Assembly (NCBI GenBank): GCA_002404195.1
Contig: DHJF01000026.1
Span: 2,472-33,507 of the forward strand
Direction: 5' to 3'
DNA length: 31,036 nucleotides
Origin: Candidatus Saccharibacteria bacterium UBA4727
GTDB lineage: Bacteria; Patescibacteriota; Saccharimonadia; Saccharimonadales; Saccharimonadaceae
This document shows positions 23,774 to 30,382 of this stretch, in pieces; position 1 is the stretch's first letter; every line of letters starts with the position of its first letter. A program made the translations under genes and the position numbers. The notes under the pieces were generated by a model. That model was not told the DNA's origin. It worked only from the letters and a program-made list of their open reading frames with translations, and searched no databases.

Positions 23774-24037
23774 TTAGAACGTCACGCTATAGTAAAGCAG
23801 ATACAGCGCGTCATTTTGTTCTACGCTGAGTTTGACAAACTTCACGCCGTTGCTGTCACGACGGCAGTTAATCGATTCTACTCCGCGACAGAGCCATTTG
23901 ACGCAGTCTATTGCGATCGCTCGCGCAGCAGGCGGCCACTTATCGGGATACAAGTTGACTTCGGCATGTAATGCTTGGCCAACCAGACGAGTAGTTCGAT
24001 CTACTGGCGATTCAGGACTAAAACAGGTTTGAGACAC
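23774..24037 (-). CDS. Possible hypothetical protein, 87 aa
   Basis: The frame begins with GTG at 24037 and encodes a balanced soluble protein with segments such as V-D-R-T-T-R-L-V-G-Q-A and V-K-F-V-K-L-S-V-E-Q. The composition looks like a real protein more than a shadow, but there is no Shine-Dalgarno sequence, no strong promoter and no family I recognise. It occupies the otherwise empty 500 bases between rpsP and khpA. It may be a genuine orphan or an accidental frame. Confidence 0.35.
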   Translation of the reverse strand: MSQTCFSPESPVDRTTRLVGQALHAEVNLYPDKWPPAARAIAIDCVKWLCRGVESINCRRDSNGVKFVKLSVEQNDALYLLYYSVTF

Positions 24038-24072
24038 AGTACTATCCCCTCAGTCGAACGTGCTACACTGAA

Positions 24073-24151
24073 ATGACAGGAGCATGTGACGTACTATAAT
24101 AGAAGTACCGATCAACGTCAATATAGGCGCGCGTACCGACCATGATATACT
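24073..24151 (+). promoter_or_regulatory. Candidate tandem promoters of khpA
   Basis: ATGACA (24073-24078) with TATAAT (24095-24100) at 16 bp, and a second -10 box TATACT (24146-24151) nearer the gene with no clear -35. Either gives a leader holding GGAGGG just before ATG 24200. Confidence 0.5.
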
Positions 24152-24199
24152 AGAATTACGATATTAGTAGTGTGACCGAACATCGCAATGGAGGGCAAT

Positions 24200-24592
24200 A
24201 TGTCAACAATCGACCAGCAATTTGTAGAATATATCGTTAAATCACTGGTGGGCTATCCCGACGATGTCGTCGTCGAGCGCATTATCGACGAGAAGGGCGT
24301 ATTACTGACACTCACCGTCAATCCCGAAGATCTTGGCCGGGTAATTGGTAAACGTGGCGTGACGGCACAGAGCCTGCGTACACTGCTCCGAGCACTAGGT
24401 ACGAAGAACGATGCTCGATATAACTTAAAGATCGTGAACAACGATGACGACCGCGAACACTATACTATCTCCTCAGATGACCAAAATGACACCCCTGTGG
24501 ACAATGTAACAGATGAACCTGTGGATAATAGTTCCGACCTGGCAAAAAACACTCGAAAAGAGCTTGCGGAACTAGACGACCTCGATATATAA
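24200..24592 (+). CDS. khpA: KH-domain RNA-binding protein KhpA with acidic tail
   Basis: KhpA is a small KH-domain RNA chaperone, normally encoded just after rpsP. The 130-aa product begins with F-V-E-Y-I-V-K-S-L-V and contains the KH signature V-N-P-E-D-L-G-R-V-I-G-K-R-G-V-T-A-Q-S-L-R (40-60) with the G-K-R-G loop at 50-53. Typical KhpA is about 75-80 aa; the extra 50 residues form an Asp/Asn-rich tail. The ATG at 24200 has GGAGGG directly upstream and is preferred over 24188. Confidence 0.92.
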   Translation: MSTIDQQFVEYIVKSLVGYPDDVVVERIIDEKGVLLTLTVNPEDLGRVIGKRGVTAQSLRTLLRALGTKNDARYNLKIVNNDDDREHYTISSDDQNDTPVDNVTDEPVDNSSDLAKNTRKELAELDDLDI

Positions 24593-24599
24593 TCATAAA

Positions 24600-24715
24600 C
24601 AGTTCAGAACGTCTTGAACTGCGAGAAACAGAAGCTTTTGCGAGCAACAATACATAAAATGTTGAGAGCTTTATATGTGTCACGAAATATACCCACCTGA
24701 AAATGGTGGGTTTCG
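24600..24715. terminator. Hairpins between convergent genes, possible terminator
   Basis: CAGTTCA/TGAACTG (24600-24621) forms a 7-bp hairpin. A larger one at 24679-24715 pairs ACCCACC with GGTGGGT and, after a 4-nt bulge, CACGAA with TTCGTG. Neither has a long T run, so factor-independent termination is uncertain. Confidence 0.5.
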
Positions 24716-24740
24716 TGATTCATGATGATTTTTCAGAACG

Positions 24741-25064
24741 CTATTTCTGAAAGATAATAAAGATAATGACGAGCACAAAGAGCGCTAAACCGATGACAGT
24801 AAGGACGATGCGTCCTGCGTGGCCTTTAGGTGATGAGCCTGCTGCGGCCAGGATACTCGTAAGTGGCTGTACTAAGGGCGTGTCCTGTTCGATGTCACCA
24901 GGGATGTTGGCAATAACTGAGCCGTCTAAATGGGCGGCCGCTACCGCTTCGGTAGGCAGGTCGTCAGGAACGACGTCGGCATGGACGGGTTGAAGGGTGA
25001 CCTGGCGTGACTGCGCCATGTGTCGTTCAGCTTCACTGACTGGCTTATCGCCTTCAAATTCCAT
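24741..25064 (-). CDS. Tail-anchored small membrane protein
   Basis: This 107-aa protein has an acidic, Pro/Ala-rich N-terminal part and one strong membrane helix at the C-terminus (about 86-104), so it is probably tail-anchored with the N-terminal part inside. GAGGGG lies about 9 nt before the ATG, and TATACT is further upstream. No family is recognised. Confidence 0.65.
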   Translation of the reverse strand: MEFEGDKPVSEAERHMAQSRQVTLQPVHADVVPDDLPTEAVAAAHLDGSVIANIPGDIEQDTPLVQPLTSILAAAGSSPKGHAGRIVLTVIGLALFVLVIIFIIFQK

Positions 25065-25118
25065 TTCTAAAACCCCTCAATACTATTGTGTTTAAGTATA
25101 GCAGATATCTACGGTATA

Positions 25119-25185
25119 CGAAAATGACCCACCGAAGTGACTCAAGCGATAGTGTTGATTGAAACACTAGGGCGGGTCATTTTCG
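25119..25185. terminator. Long hairpin ending the small reverse-strand gene
   Basis: CGAAAATGACCC (25119-25130) pairs perfectly with GGGTCATTTTCG (25174-25185), 12 bp, and encloses a second hairpin AGTGTT/AACACT (25151-25168). It lies just after the stop of the 52-aa frame and may serve both strands. Confidence 0.7.
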
Positions 25186-25191
25186 ATGGGC

Positions 25192-25350
25192 CTAGGGCCA
25201 GAGGCTGCGGTCAAACACATTGCCGATCCAAAACACTCCACCGAAGGTAGCGTTCTCGATGCGCGAAAAAATATCGTCATCGTGAATCACGGTTTCCGTT
25301 TGGTTGTTTGAAGGGTCAATGGTCTGATTCTTACTGATGACTCGCTGCAT
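25192..25350 (-). CDS. Small protein, 52 aa, unknown
   Basis: The ATG at 25350 opens a 52-codon frame ending in TAG at 25192. It reads as a polar, acidic peptide with an aromatic, hydrophobic end (F-G-G-V-F-W-I-G-N-V-F). Evidence that it is a gene: AGAGAGG about 8 nt before the ATG, a strong promoter TTGACT-N17-TAATAT upstream, and a 12-bp hairpin right after the stop. It has no signal peptide. The unit could also be read as a structured RNA of about 220 nt, but the ribosome binding site favours a peptide. Confidence 0.6.
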   Translation of the reverse strand: MQRVISKNQTIDPSNNQTETVIHDDDIFSRIENATFGGVFWIGNVFDRSLWP

Positions 25351-25575
25351 TTCTGCGGCCTCTCTGATTGACTTGACTCGTAAAGCGGGAGCGCTGAACG
25401 AATTTAGAACATATTAACATACATGAACAAAAAAGTCAAGCCTCTATACACCATTAACTGAGATGACAATAGCCAAAACCATGTCAAAATAACATACCTT
25501 TGGGAATTGCCCGAGATTTATCTACGAGCGCATCCTGTGGAATTACTCGGAGTCGCTCTCGGGCGGCGGCTTTTG
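25351..25575. promoter_or_regulatory. Intergenic region with the promoter of the 52-aa gene
   Basis: On the reverse strand TTGACT (complement of 25434-25439) and TAATAT (complement of 25411-25416) have a 17-bp spacer. The leader is about 60 nt. From 25440 to 25575 I see no gene and no clear terminator for the next reverse-strand gene. Confidence 0.8.
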
Positions 25576-25764
25576 TTAGGACAGGTCTGGCTTACCTGTG
25601 ACTAGCATGGCGAATGCTGCCACGGTGAAAATTATCGCAAATGCCTTGAAAAGCGTTGCATTTTTTTCGTCGCGATCCTCGCTCGATTTGATCCACCGAG
25701 CGAGGACGAAGAACATACCTGCAAACACGAACATGATACCTGCAACCACGATGCCTGCTGACAT
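25576..25764 (-). CDS. Small two-helix membrane protein, 62 aa
   Basis: This 62-aa protein has two membrane helices (about 5-22 and 40-58) joined by a charged loop (W-I-K-S-S-E-D-R-D-E-K), probably a hairpin with the loop in the cytoplasm. An upstream ATG at 25773 is possible, but AGGA lies about 8 nt before ATG 25764 and would be too close for the other. Promoter TTGACT-N17-TAAAAA is at complement 25819-25847. No family is recognised. Confidence 0.7.
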   Translation of the reverse strand: MSAGIVVAGIMFVFAGMFFVLARWIKSSEDRDEKNATLFKAFAIIFTVAAFAMLVTGKPDLS

Positions 25765-25818
25765 TGTAACCATCCTAAGTCGAATTGGCGCCCCACAGTA
25801 AGGAGGAGCTTATCATAA

Positions 25819-25860
25819 TTTTTAACATATATTTACAAAAGAGTCAATAATCTGTACACT
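25819..25860. promoter_or_regulatory. Overlapping divergent promoters of the small membrane gene and trmD
   Basis: Reverse strand: TTGACT (complement of 25842-25847), 17 bp, TAAAAA (complement of 25819-25824). Plus strand: TTTACA (25832-25837), 17 bp, TACACT (25855-25860), then 8 nt to the trmD ATG. The two promoters overlap, so they may exclude each other. Confidence 0.75.
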
Positions 25861-25868
25861 AGTAACAG

Positions 25869-26522
25869 ATGAAAAAGATACAAGTGATCACCCTCTTTCC
25901 GGAGATGTTTGACGGTGTGCTCAATAATTCGATGATGTGGAAGGCGCAGGATAAGCAACTGGCGGAGTTTACGTTGCTTAATTTGCGTGAATTTGGCTTA
26001 GGGCCTCGTCGGACCGTCGATGATACGCCCTATGGTGGCGGCGATGGTATGCTCCTCAAGCCTGAACCGCTGTTTGCGGCGGTCGAGCAGGCCAAGGCGA
26101 ATGACCCAAGCGCTAAAGTGTTGCTTATGACGCCGCGTGGACAGCGCTGGGTGCAGGCAACGGCCCAAAGCTACGCCGATAGTGACGCAGGTTATATCTT
26201 CATCTGTGGGCGCTATGAAGGCTATGACGAGCGAATTGTCAGTTTGGTTGACCAACAGATTAGTGTGGGCGACTACGTGCTGACGGGCGGGGAATTGCCG
26301 GCCATGACAATTATCGATAGTATTGTGCGCCTGATACCAGGTGTACTCGGTGGGGCAATGAGTACCGAGATCGAAAGCTTTAGTGATGGTGAAACGTTAG
26401 AGTTTCCGCAGTATACACGTCCAGAGGAGTTTCGCGGCATGAAGGTGCCAGAAGTCCTGCTCAGTGGCAACCACGCGGCAATCGATGCCTGGCGAGCCCA
26501 GAACTCATTTAAAGCTGAATAA
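25869..26522 (+). CDS. trmD: tRNA (guanine-N1-)-methyltransferase TrmD
   Basis: It methylates G37 of tRNAs with S-adenosylmethionine and prevents frameshifting. The 217-aa product has the SPOUT-type trefoil-knot motifs: I-T-L-F-P-E-M-F (7-14), D-D-T-P-Y-G-G-G-D-G-M (51-61), I-C-G-R-Y-E-G-Y-D-E-R, and S-V-G-D-Y-V-L-T-G-G-E-L-P-A with P-Q-Y-T-R-P near the end. It is a little shorter than usual (about 240 aa), missing mainly the last C-terminal residues. The TACACT -10 box is 8 nt before ATG, so the mRNA is probably leaderless. It is separated from khpA by 1.3 kb of reverse-strand genes. Confidence 0.96.
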   Translation: MKKIQVITLFPEMFDGVLNNSMMWKAQDKQLAEFTLLNLREFGLGPRRTVDDTPYGGGDGMLLKPEPLFAAVEQAKANDPSAKVLLMTPRGQRWVQATAQSYADSDAGYIFICGRYEGYDERIVSLVDQQISVGDYVLTGGELPAMTIIDSIVRLIPGVLGGAMSTEIESFSDGETLEFPQYTRPEEFRGMKVPEVLLSGNHAAIDAWRAQNSFKAE

Positions 26523-26543
26523 GGGGCTCGCATCTCGCGGGCT

Positions 26544-26573
26544 CGTCATTCCGGACTTGATCCAGAATCCAGT
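26544..26573. repeat. REP-like imperfect palindrome
   Basis: ATTCCGGA (26548-26555) and TCCAGAAT (26561-26568) form an imperfect stem around CTTGA. The whole resembles the GTCATTCCGG...GGAATCC family of short dispersed palindromes known from many bacterial genomes. One copy is seen in this window. Confidence 0.5.
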
Positions 26574-26582
26574 GAGTAATCG

Positions 26583-26638
26583 TTCATAGCGTGCGCTATG
26601 AAAATGAAACTGCCTCGACGTTATGTCGAGGCAGTTTC
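26583..26638 (+). terminator. Two hairpins downstream of trmD, probable terminator
   Basis: TTCATAGCG-TG-CGCTATGAA (26583-26602) is a 9-bp inverted repeat. The next, GAAACTGCCTCGAC (26606-26619) with its exact complement (26625-26638) and loop GTTAT, is a 14-bp GC-rich stem with A and T at the base. It is a strong hairpin but has only a short T run. A frame that crosses it (26598-26858) is rejected as a gene. Confidence 0.65.
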
Positions 26639-26773
26639 GGTTGTGGTGAGTTATCGTAGTGCGATCAGCTACACATTTTTTTGGAGTTGTGTTTGTTTTC
26701 GTAACCTTCGCTGTCTAGTAGAATACGTGACTTTTAAAGAAAGCGCAAGCGAAATAATGAAAATGACAACACT

Positions 26774-26802
26774 TTGCAGCCTCGGGGCGAACGCGCTATA
26801 CT
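26774..26802 (+). promoter_or_regulatory. Promoter of the 26809-27291 gene
   Basis: TTGCAG (26774-26779), 17 bp, TATACT (26797-26802), 6 nt before the ATG: a clear leaderless promoter. Confidence 0.85.
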
Positions 26803-26808
26803 GTAGCC

Positions 26809-27291
26809 ATGAGCTTTTTTGTCCAACCTACTACTGCGCAATCGCCAAAAACAAGTAATATTCGCTTAATTAGTCTAAGCTTGGCGGCAGTTTTTGTCGT
26901 TTTAGCAGTCACACAATTATTTAAGTTTGAAGATTTTCCAGCGGTGATTGCCGGCTTTTGGTTACCTGGTGGTGAGGCCTCTGCCAAGCTACTCGCGGCG
27001 TTGTTCGTGACGGGTGAGGTGCTGGCGCTGCCGTTCTTGCTGTCGATGCGCCTAAGTCCCGCAATGCGTGTCTGCAGTATGGTCGTTGGCTGGCTAGTAA
27101 TAGTTGGCTGGCTTTTCTTGGGGTTATGGGCGAACCTCACAACGAATGTCGTGGGCTCCATGGGCTTTTTTGGTGCAACCCTTGCGCCGCCGGTGGGCTG
27201 GTGGGCGGTATTTTTCTTTGCGGCGCTTGGCGTACTGGCCGCCTGGGCTGCTTGGGGCATGTGGCCGATTGCCTCTCATCACAAAAAGTAG
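26809..27291 (+). CDS. Four-helix membrane protein, DoxX/MauE-like
   Basis: This 160-aa protein has four membrane segments (about 18-38, 58-80, 85-106 and 122-145) and a short basic C-terminus. The second part, G-E-A-S-A-K-L-L-A-A-L-F-V-T-G-E-V-L-A-L-P-F, recalls DoxX/MauE-type four-helix proteins, whose members take part in redox or membrane maturation, but no cysteine pair is present. The family assignment is weak. The promoter puts the transcript start at the ATG. Confidence 0.65.
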   Translation: MSFFVQPTTAQSPKTSNIRLISLSLAAVFVVLAVTQLFKFEDFPAVIAGFWLPGGEASAKLLAALFVTGEVLALPFLLSMRLSPAMRVCSMVVGWLVIVGWLFLGLWANLTTNVVGSMGFFGATLAPPVGWWAVFFFAALGVLAAWAAWGMWPIASHHKK

Positions 27292-27333
27292 TTGTTAGTT
27301 GCCCGTCGCGGGGGTATGATGAATCTATCATAC
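27292..27333 (+). promoter_or_regulatory. Promoter with overlapping inverted repeat upstream of 27353
   Basis: TTGTTA (27292-27297), 17 bp, TATGAT (27315-27320). GTATGAT (27314-27320) and ATCATAC (27327-27333) form a perfect 7-bp inverted repeat that covers the -10 box and the expected transcript start: an operator or a 5' hairpin. GGAGGT follows, 8 nt before the ATG. Confidence 0.6.
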
Positions 27334-27352
27334 ATAACCGGAGGTCTTGCAT

Positions 27353-27844
27353 ATGGATAGCGTGAAGAAACTAGAAGTAATGGCAGCGTCTTGGTATAAG
27401 AGTGCACCGCATTTACCTACAACTGGTCAAAAATGGTTGTCTGAGAATGTGTGGTGGCTGACGCTGGTCGGGGTGATTTTAGGCCTCGTCGGAGCTTTTC
27501 AGGTAGTAGTGGCGACGTTTATTGTCGGTGCGGTCGGAGGTGCTTATGGCATGGCGCTTGCCGGTGCAACGCTCTTTAATATCGCGCTGACGCTAGTACT
27601 TGCGCTAGTCAGCCTTGTGCTGTGCGCCATGGCGATACGCCCCCTGCGTGAGATGCAGAAGAAAGGCTGGTCGTTGCTCTTCATCGTTTTGTTGGTGAGT
27701 GTCCTTTCGGCTGTCGTCGGCCTTGTGTTGAGCTGGAATATTTTTAGCTTTTTGACGAGTCTTATCTTTACAGCAATCGGCGGCTACTTCTTATATGAAA
27801 TCCGTAGTTATTTTGGTAAGGTGCACGTGAGTAAAAGGGCGTAA
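27353..27844 (+). CDS. Multi-pass membrane protein, unknown
   Basis: This 163-aa protein has a soluble N-terminal part of about 30 residues, then four hydrophobic segments (about 35-58, 64-92, 103-125 and 126-146), and a basic C-terminus. It has many Gly/Ala/Val residues and a charged loop R-P-L-R-E-M-Q-K-K-G. I do not recognise the family. ATG 27353 is preferred over 27347 because of the GGAGGT spacing. It is followed by a modest hairpin. Confidence 0.7.
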   Translation: MDSVKKLEVMAASWYKSAPHLPTTGQKWLSENVWWLTLVGVILGLVGAFQVVVATFIVGAVGGAYGMALAGATLFNIALTLVLALVSLVLCAMAIRPLREMQKKGWSLLFIVLLVSVLSAVVGLVLSWNIFSFLTSLIFTAIGGYFLYEIRSYFGKVHVSKRA

Positions 27845-27860
27845 GGCTGTTTAGCTACGA

Positions 27861-27886
27861 AAAAGACCAACTTTTGAGCGGTCTTT
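27861..27886 (+). terminator. Possible terminator of the 27353 gene
   Basis: AAAGACC (27862-27868) pairs with GGTCTTT (27880-27886) around an 11-nt loop. The T run is short, so confidence is modest. Confidence 0.5.
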
Positions 27887-27920
27887 AAATAATAGCCCCC
27901 ATATAGGATATGATGAGAGC

Positions 27921-28760
27921 ATGAAGAGCATAAGAACAAAGCTCAGGGAAATCAAGAAGCCAATTAGCGCACAAAGTAAATTGTTTGCGGCGATGGAGCG
28001 GCGGCATATTCAAGCGCATTTGGCACTCACGGAATTACGACTACGACGGGTGCGAAACGCGGCCACTCCGCAAGACCGTCATCGGCTGCTTGATATACTA
28101 CATCGCTACTGGCGGGCTGGTGTCTTTCCTGTCAATACCTATCAAAAGGGTGGGCGCGTGCCAGTATTTATCGATGCGCAGGGGGTTCATTGTGCCGTGG
28201 GCTATCTGATGGCACAAACGGGCCATGGTGAGCTCGCACGGGCAATCGACGTGAATGATAAGTTTGCATTAGTGGAGCAACTGAATACTATAGGTGTGGA
28301 TGCGTGGTTGAGGCGGTATGGCTTAAAGCAGGAAGAGGCGGCCTTGATTCAGCCAACCTATGGCGAGTATACGCTCGAGCGGGTAGCCTATACGTATCGC
28401 GATATTATGATGGCGTGGGGGTCGCTTGCGGCCTGCGCGGTGTTGATTGCCTGCGTGACGGCGGTATTCTGGTTGTACTATAAGAAACGGACGTTGCCGC
28501 GCACCACGAAACAGCCGCTGTATTTGGTGTTTGGAGGGGCGATTGTTGTTTCATTGGCTTCTTTTTTTGTACTATCATCGCCAAGCAGTGCCATTGAAGT
28601 ATTAAGAACGGGCAAAGGTCAGGGTCTGCAGGTCGAGTGTCCGGGTTGGAACACCCCGATTAGTCAACGGCCAGCGATTTGCAACGACTACAAGCAGAAA
28701 GGCTCTTTGCCCGCAGGGTGGCATGAAATAAAGCTACGAATGAACGGATTAACAGGCTAA
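27921..28760 (+). CDS. Membrane protein with a conserved C-A-x-G-Y-L-M domain
   Basis: This 279-aa protein has a basic helical N-terminus, then a domain (about 78-146) with R-V-P-V-F-I-D-A-Q-G-V-H-C-A-V-G-Y-L-M (79-97), A-I-D-V-N-D-K, W-L-R-R-Y-G-L-K-Q-E-E-A-A-L-I-Q-P-T-Y-G. I recall this pattern in uncharacterised proteins of Bacteroidetes and other phyla. Two membrane helices follow (about 160-186 and 200-222), then a short outer part with a Cys pair (E-C-P-G-W and I-C-N-D-Y). Family function is unknown to me. TATGAT (27909-27914) is 6 nt before ATG, so it is probably leaderless. Confidence 0.7.
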   Translation: MKSIRTKLREIKKPISAQSKLFAAMERRHIQAHLALTELRLRRVRNAATPQDRHRLLDILHRYWRAGVFPVNTYQKGGRVPVFIDAQGVHCAVGYLMAQTGHGELARAIDVNDKFALVEQLNTIGVDAWLRRYGLKQEEAALIQPTYGEYTLERVAYTYRDIMMAWGSLAACAVLIACVTAVFWLYYKKRTLPRTTKQPLYLVFGGAIVVSLASFFVLSSPSSAIEVLRTGKGQGLQVECPGWNTPISQRPAICNDYKQKGSLPAGWHEIKLRMNGLTG

Positions 28761-28769
28761 CGCACAGGA

Positions 28770-29144
28770 TTAGTCTTGCTGTTTTAAGTCTTGACGCTCG
28801 GTCCAAACAATCTCTTTTTTAGGGAATGTTCCGTGAGTGTGTTTGAAGGTCGATTTGACAATGCGAATAGTCGCTTCAATGATTTTGGCGTTTGATGCCT
28901 CCATGTCGTTTTTTAATTCATCAACGGTGAGTCCGAGCGTCTTATTCAGGAACTCGTATTCCATACGGATTCGGACGGTGTCAATCAGCTTACGGCCTGC
29001 TTTTGCATCTTCATAAATAGAAACTGTCACCGTGCTACTTTTTGTATCAGGATAATGTTGGATATTCTTTTCGTAAACACCCATAAAGATTTTGTTGCTC
29101 ACGCTGTTAAATCCGAGTGTACTTTTTATTTCTTCGCCGCTCAT
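28770..29144 (-). CDS. Hypothetical soluble protein, 124 aa
   Basis: This 124-aa mixed alpha/beta protein is rich in Lys, Glu and Thr, with no signal peptide or membrane segment. AAGGG is about 6 nt before the ATG. It is convergent with the membrane gene that ends at 28760. The 177 bases between this gene and the next reverse-strand gene (29145-29321) contain nothing I can name. Not recognised. Confidence 0.6.
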   Translation of the reverse strand: MSGEEIKSTLGFNSVSNKIFMGVYEKNIQHYPDTKSSTVTVSIYEDAKAGRKLIDTVRIRMEYEFLNKTLGLTVDELKNDMEASNAKIIEATIRIVKSTFKHTHGTFPKKEIVWTERQDLKQQD

Positions 29145-29321
29145 GATAGCCCTTCGTTTAGTTTCAATTGTCGTCTACTTAGTAGTATATGCTTTGTGGT
29201 CGGTATTAACTATTTTGGAGGCCTGTCTCTAGCGTTATTTCACGGTAATCAAAGGTCGTAGTGACGCCACCCGTGATAATAAGAACCGTTAGATTGTAGC
29301 AATATAAAATACTTCGATGCT

Positions 29322-29897
29322 CTATAACTTTATTGGTATCGACACACTGTCGTCATTTGCTGCAAGTCCGGAAGGATTATCTTTTTCTAATACTAGCGTG
29401 CCGTTGCCACGCGCGACTGCATTGGTGTTATAGATAATTTTTACCGAGAATGGTACGAGTTGATCCGTTGTCCAGTTACCGAGTAGTTGTGCTGTTGCGC
29501 GGGCGACGAGGTTGCCGTTACTATCAAGAATCTTTACAGGAAAGACGGCTTCGAACGACCAGCTTCCGGGGACTTCGCCCAGTACAATAACTGGGCTCAC
29601 CAGCTGGGTGTTACTGGCAGGCGTGTAGACTTTTATGGCCACGCCTTTTGGCGATGTATAGCTACCTGCAGGTAGCGGCGGTGTTTGGTTCTTTGCCGCG
29701 GTCAGGCTTTTATTGAGCTGGATGACCTGTTGATTAAGCTGTGTCACCTGCGTATTGAGTCGGTTCACTTCTTGGCGTTGCGATTGATACGTGCCAAAGG
29801 TTAGCGCACCTGCGGCGATTACTATAATGAACCCTAGGATTAATTTTAGAAACGTCGGCCCTCTCTTGATTCGCATTCCGGAAGTATATTTAGCCAT
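29322..29897 (-). CDS. Membrane-anchored coiled-coil protein with Gmad2 domain
   Basis: This 191-aa protein has one membrane helix (about 15-36), a Gln/Leu heptad region (41-69) likely to form a coiled coil, a Pro-rich linker, and an outer immunoglobulin-like domain (about 86-191) of the Gmad2 type: I-K-V-Y-T-P, V-S-P-V-I-V-L-G-E-V-P-G, F-E-A-V-F-P-V-K-I-L-D, G-N-W-T-T-D-Q-L-V-P-F-S-V. Gmad2 occurs in cell-surface and spore-germination proteins. The ribosome binding site is an unusually complete match to the 16S 3' end (AGGAGGTGAT next to ATG). A 9-bp inverted repeat lies just upstream. Confidence 0.8.
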   Translation of the reverse strand: MAKYTSGMRIKRGPTFLKLILGFIIVIAAGALTFGTYQSQRQEVNRLNTQVTQLNQQVIQLNKSLTAAKNQTPPLPAGSYTSPKGVAIKVYTPASNTQLVSPVIVLGEVPGSWSFEAVFPVKILDSNGNLVARATAQLLGNWTTDQLVPFSVKIIYNTNAVARGNGTLVLEKDNPSGLAANDDSVSIPIKL

Positions 29898-29909
29898 ATC
29901 ACCTCCTCC

Positions 29910-29941
29910 TTTACCTTTATTATGTGCTTAGTAAAGGTAAA
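29910..29941. promoter_or_regulatory. 9-bp inverted repeat next to the ribosome binding site of 29322-29897
   Basis: TTTACCTTT (29910-29918) and its exact complement AAAGGTAAA (29933-29941) flank 14 bp. In the mRNA the hairpin would end just before the GGAGG site, so it may be an operator or a translation-control hairpin. Confidence 0.5.
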
Positions 29942-29949
29942 AATCCAGA

Positions 29950-30163
29950 GCGGGGTCTTTTGCTTACATTTATATGAGGATAGAAAGGGCGGAGGGATTG
30001 CGGTCGCTCCGCCTCCTATTTCCGCTTGTTGACAAAATGAGCAAGCTAATTTTGCTGCACTGCGCTACGCGAACCCCGCATCGTTTTGCTTTGCAAAACC
30101 GGGGGCTTGGATCCCGACCGGATATAGAAAAAAGTCTTAGGTCTGAAGACCTGAGACTTTTTT
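29950..30163 (+). other. Structured stretch with terminator, candidate non-coding RNA
   Basis: No convincing gene lies here, but many stems do: GCGGGGT (29950-29956) with ACCCCGC (30073-30079) closing a 120-nt region; GGCGGAG/CTCCGCC (29988-30013); GTTTTGC-TTT-GCAAAAC (30083-30099); and at the end a 16-bp terminator stem (30128-30143 with 30148-30163, loop TGAA, one wobble) with A6 and T6 runs. No promoter is obvious, and it matches no tmRNA, RNase P, SRP or tRNA feature I can recognise. Confidence 0.35.
30128..30163. terminator. Strong bidirectional terminator hairpin
   Basis: A 16-bp stem with one G-T wobble and loop TGAA, flanked by six A and six T. It would stop transcription in both directions. 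Confidence 0.88.
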
Positions 30164-30222
30164 CTTGGCTGGGGTTAGTGGATATGTTTCAGGACAATGC
30201 GCAATGTAATAATCTACCTGCC

Positions 30223-30281
30223 AATATCACTTTCGTCCTTTTGGACTCATCAGCATAAATGCACATTTATGGAGTGATATT
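30223..30281. other. Inverted repeats able to fold as a three-way junction
   Basis: The outer stem AATATCACT (30223-30231) pairs with AGTGATATT (30273-30281). Inside lie GTCC-TTTT-GGAC (30235-30246) and CATAAATG-CA-CATTTATG (30254-30271). All stems are perfect. The region is non-coding and sits between the terminator and the reverse-strand gene. Function unknown. Confidence 0.45.
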
Positions 30282-30382
30282 TTGACAAGATAGACTAAGA
30301 GTTAATCTGACGAGCGCCGAAGACGGCCAAGAGCGGAGATTAGATACTCCATCTTGACCGTCCACCGTCTATAGCCCCTTGG

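Noticed and set aside
26598..26858. Plus-strand 86-codon reading frame after trmD
   Set aside because: It begins inside the 14-bp hairpin, contains many rare-looking Cys and Phe residues, and overlaps the promoter and start of the next gene.
29974..30258. Plus-strand 94-codon reading frame
   Set aside because: It runs through the strong terminator at 30128-30163 and has low-complexity composition; the structured-RNA reading fits better.
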